From NCBI GenBank assembly GCA_963966775.1, contig CAXAAH010000001.1:124001-188000 (forward strand): a DNA stretch of 64,000 nucleotides, read 5' to 3'. Shown here piece after piece: positions 62,213-64,000 of this stretch (position 1 is its first letter; each line of letters begins with the position of its first letter). The notes under the pieces were generated by a model. That model did no database searches. It saw nothing but the letters and a program-made list of their open reading frames with translations, and was not told the origin of the DNA. A program made the translations under genes and the position numbers. This DNA comes from UBA685 sp002299005 (GTDB lineage Bacteria; Pseudomonadota; Alphaproteobacteria; Puniceispirillales; Puniceispirillaceae).

Positions 62213-64000
62213 TTAGCGCCCTTGCATTTCTTGAATAAGCTCAGTCTCTAACTCTTCTAGCATATCACTAACGCCGCTCGCTGTGACGCTTTCTCTGCCC
62301 ACTTCTAGCATTAAGGGCACCGCAAGGGGGCTGATATAATTTAATTGCCAAAAATCTATTTTATCTTCAAAGCGTGTCAGCATTTCTGAAAGGCGTCTTA
62401 TGTCGGTTAGCCCGCGCGCGGCGTCTTGTTCGGTTGCTTGAAGCAAGAGATGCGATGGTTGGTGGCGGCGAAGCACATCATAAATCAAATCAGAATTCAC
62501 CGTCATTTGCTTGCCCGTTTTCTCATGGCCCGGCATGCGCTTTTCAATCAGCCCGGCAATTGTGGCAACCGCGCGAAAAGAGCGTTTTAGCATGGTCGAT
62601 TCTGCCATCCATTCTTCCAAATCATCGCCCAAAAGGTCTGATTGAAACAGATTTTCAGGACTTGTCACGCGGTGCACCGACCAAATAGCCACAGCGTAAT
62701 CTGTTGCAACAAACCCCAATGGCCCAAAGCCGAGGCGTTCCATACGTCTTGTTAACAGCATGCCAAGTGTTTGATGCGCATTGCGCCCCTCAAAGCAATA
62801 GGCGACCAGATAGTGTTTTTGACCGCGCTTAAAGCTTTCGACCAGCAATTTATCAGATGAAGGAATGCCAGAGCGTTGCTTTTGCAGATAGAGCCATTGC
62901 GCAACCTCGGCGGGTAATTTGGCAAGGGCCTTATCATCATGCAACAAGGACCGCACCGTATCGGCAAGGTTCTGTGACAGGGGCAGGCGGCCACCGGCAT
63001 AGGCAGGCACTTTGGGCTCTTTGGCATGGCTGACAATTGTCTGAACGATATTGCCCTTAATCCCGACATATTGAAGCATGCGACCGGCAAAGATAAAATG
63101 GTCACCGCTAATCAGATTTTGCACAAAATATTCTTCAATTTCACCAAGCACAGGGCCAGATTTCAAGCGCACCTTCATGGTGACTGTCTCAACAATCGTG
63201 CCAATATTCATGCGCCATCTTTGGGCGATTTTGGGGCTTGTAATACGCCACAGACCGTCAATGCCCTTCACAAGGCGTTGGAACTGATCATAATGCGATA
63301 AGGCATAGCCACCTGTTGCCACAAAATCGAGCACCTCTTCAAATTGCGCTCTTGTCAAAGCGGCAAAAGGAGGGGCGGTGATAATCGTCTGATAGAGCCT
63401 ATCCGCATCAAACGGCGCGGTCACAGCACAGCCCACAATATGCTGGGCTAGCACGTCAAGCGCGCCGGGGTGGGCCTCACTATCATCAAGTTGCATGATT
63501 TCCACGCAATGCATGGCTGCCATGACCTCTAGCACCTCAAAGCGATTGGCAGGGACAAGCACAGCCTTTGAGGCGCTATCAAGACGGTGACCAGCTCTGC
63601 CAATGCGTTGGACCAGCCGTGAGACACCTTTGGGCGCGCCAATTTGCACGACAAGATCGATATCTGCCCAATCAATCCCTAAATCAAGCGAAGAGGTGGC
63701 CACCACAGCATCAAGCTTGCCTTGTGCCATAAAGCTCTCAACCTTGCGCCTTTGTCCGACATCTAAGGAGCCGTGATGCAGGCCAATTTTCAGATTATCA
63801 TCATTTGCCATCCATAGGGCTTGGAACAGCAATTCGGCTTGGGCTCTCGTATTAACAAAGATCAGCACCTTATTATGCGTTTGCAGTAAGTGATAAATTT
63901 CTGGCAAAGCATAATGCGCAGAATGACCTGCCCATGGTAATTCCGCCTCTGTTTCAAGCATTGATACGTGAATATCTTTATGAAGCACAGGTTGCAGGAT
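62213..64000 (-). CDS. Ligase-associated DEXH-box (Lhr-like) helicase, C-terminal part
   Basis: The minus-strand frame runs off the right edge and shows about 595 residues. Helicase domain 2 is visible: VLIFVNTRAQAE (motif IV), VVATSSLDLGIDW (V) and LVQRIGRAGHR (VI). An Lhr-type winged-helix/beta region follows (LEVMAAMHCVEI onward). The Walker A and DExH motifs lie outside the window. It is 3 bases from pdeM, so the pair is an operon. The full protein should be about 800 residues. Confidence 0.93.
   Translation of the reverse strand: MLQPVLHKDIHVSMLETEAELPWAGHSAHYALPEIYHLLQTHNKVLIFVNTRAQAELLFQALWMANDDNLKIGLHHGSLDVGQRRKVESFMAQGKLDAVVATSSLDLGIDWADIDLVVQIGAPKGVSRLVQRIGRAGHRLDSASKAVLVPANRFEVLEVMAAMHCVEIMQLDDSEAHPGALDVLAQHIVGCAVTAPFDADRLYQTIITAPPFAALTRAQFEEVLDFVATGGYALSHYDQFQRLVKGIDGLWRITSPKIAQRWRMNIGTIVETVTMKVRLKSGPVLGEIEEYFVQNLISGDHFIFAGRMLQYVGIKGNIVQTIVSHAKEPKVPAYAGGRLPLSQNLADTVRSLLHDDKALAKLPAEVAQWLYLQKQRSGIPSSDKLLVESFKRGQKHYLVAYCFEGRNAHQTLGMLLTRRMERLGFGPLGFVATDYAVAIWSVHRVTSPENLFQSDLLGDDLEEWMAESTMLKRSFRAVATIAGLIEKRMPGHEKTGKQMTVNSDLIYDVLRRHQPSHLLLQATEQDAARGLTDIRRLSEMLTRFEDKIDFWQLNYISPLAVPLMLEVGRESVTASGVSDMLEELETELIQEMQGR

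Noticed and set aside
1..64000. CRISPR array, insertion sequence or prophage
   Set aside because: No spaced direct repeats of array type, no transposase or integrase, and no flanking repeats were found on reading.

Overview
The window is chromosomal DNA of a Gram-negative alphaproteobacterium with a GC content that looks a little under 50 percent by eye. Support for this comes from the mre-mrdA-rodA wall operon, LptD, GlmU/HldE and heptosyltransferase-type LPS genes, the class II DAHP synthase, the purB-purC-purS-purQ-purL-bolA-grxD operon, the S4 protein sequence, and the ligase-associated PdeM/Lhr-like pair. The set resembles marine alphaproteobacteria; a SAR116-like placement is a guess from gene content and was not tested. 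There are no insertion sequences, CRISPR arrays, rRNA genes or phage modules.

Layout. 1-3750: the end of mreC, then mreD, mrdA and rodA (cell elongation). 3817-9867: an SbmA/BacA-type transporter, glmU-hldE on the minus strand, and the divergent glmS. 9948-11924: a short AT-richer accessory patch holding a two-TM protein with an eight-copy seven-residue repeat, a decaying GIY-YIG-type gene interrupted by an in-frame stop, a possible 32-aa coupling ORF, and a uracil-glycosylase-like ORF. 12137-16273: katG and small redox and export genes. 16279-20775: lptD and two glycosyltransferases. 20764-25153: a tsaC/sua5-FAD oxidase-DUF924 operon, then an SRAP protein facing an AlkA-like glycosylase. 25245-32039: cytochrome b561 and c', transporters, thiolase, glutathione reductase and several unknowns.

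32189-42372: a dense plus-strand run of DAHP synthase, a nicotinate phosphoribosyltransferase-like gene, nadE, gltX, cysS, cimA, trmJ and rpsD. 42845-48681: the purine operon with bolA and a monothiol glutaredoxin at its end. 49023-53685: radC, map, a CinA-type domain protein, rhomboid, tRNA-Leu(UAA) and an HD hydrolase.

54567-61393: a lipid and photooxidative-stress type cluster (two SDRs, an NTF2-like protein, DUF3833, a Cfa-family methyltransferase, DUF1365, an FAD amine-oxidase-like protein). Two sequences here fit my recollection of the alphaproteobacterial RpoE/ChrR promoter (TGATCY, 18 bases, TA), one ahead of each outward arm. The window closes with PdeM and the C-terminal part of its helicase partner.

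The points most worth a second look are the RpoE-like promoters with the altered SDR, Cfa and DUF3833 proteins they may control, the seven-residue repeat membrane protein, the GIY-YIG/UDG-like patch, the perfect inverted repeat enclosing the lysE start codon, and the three-copy 17-bp repeat before the SRAP gene.
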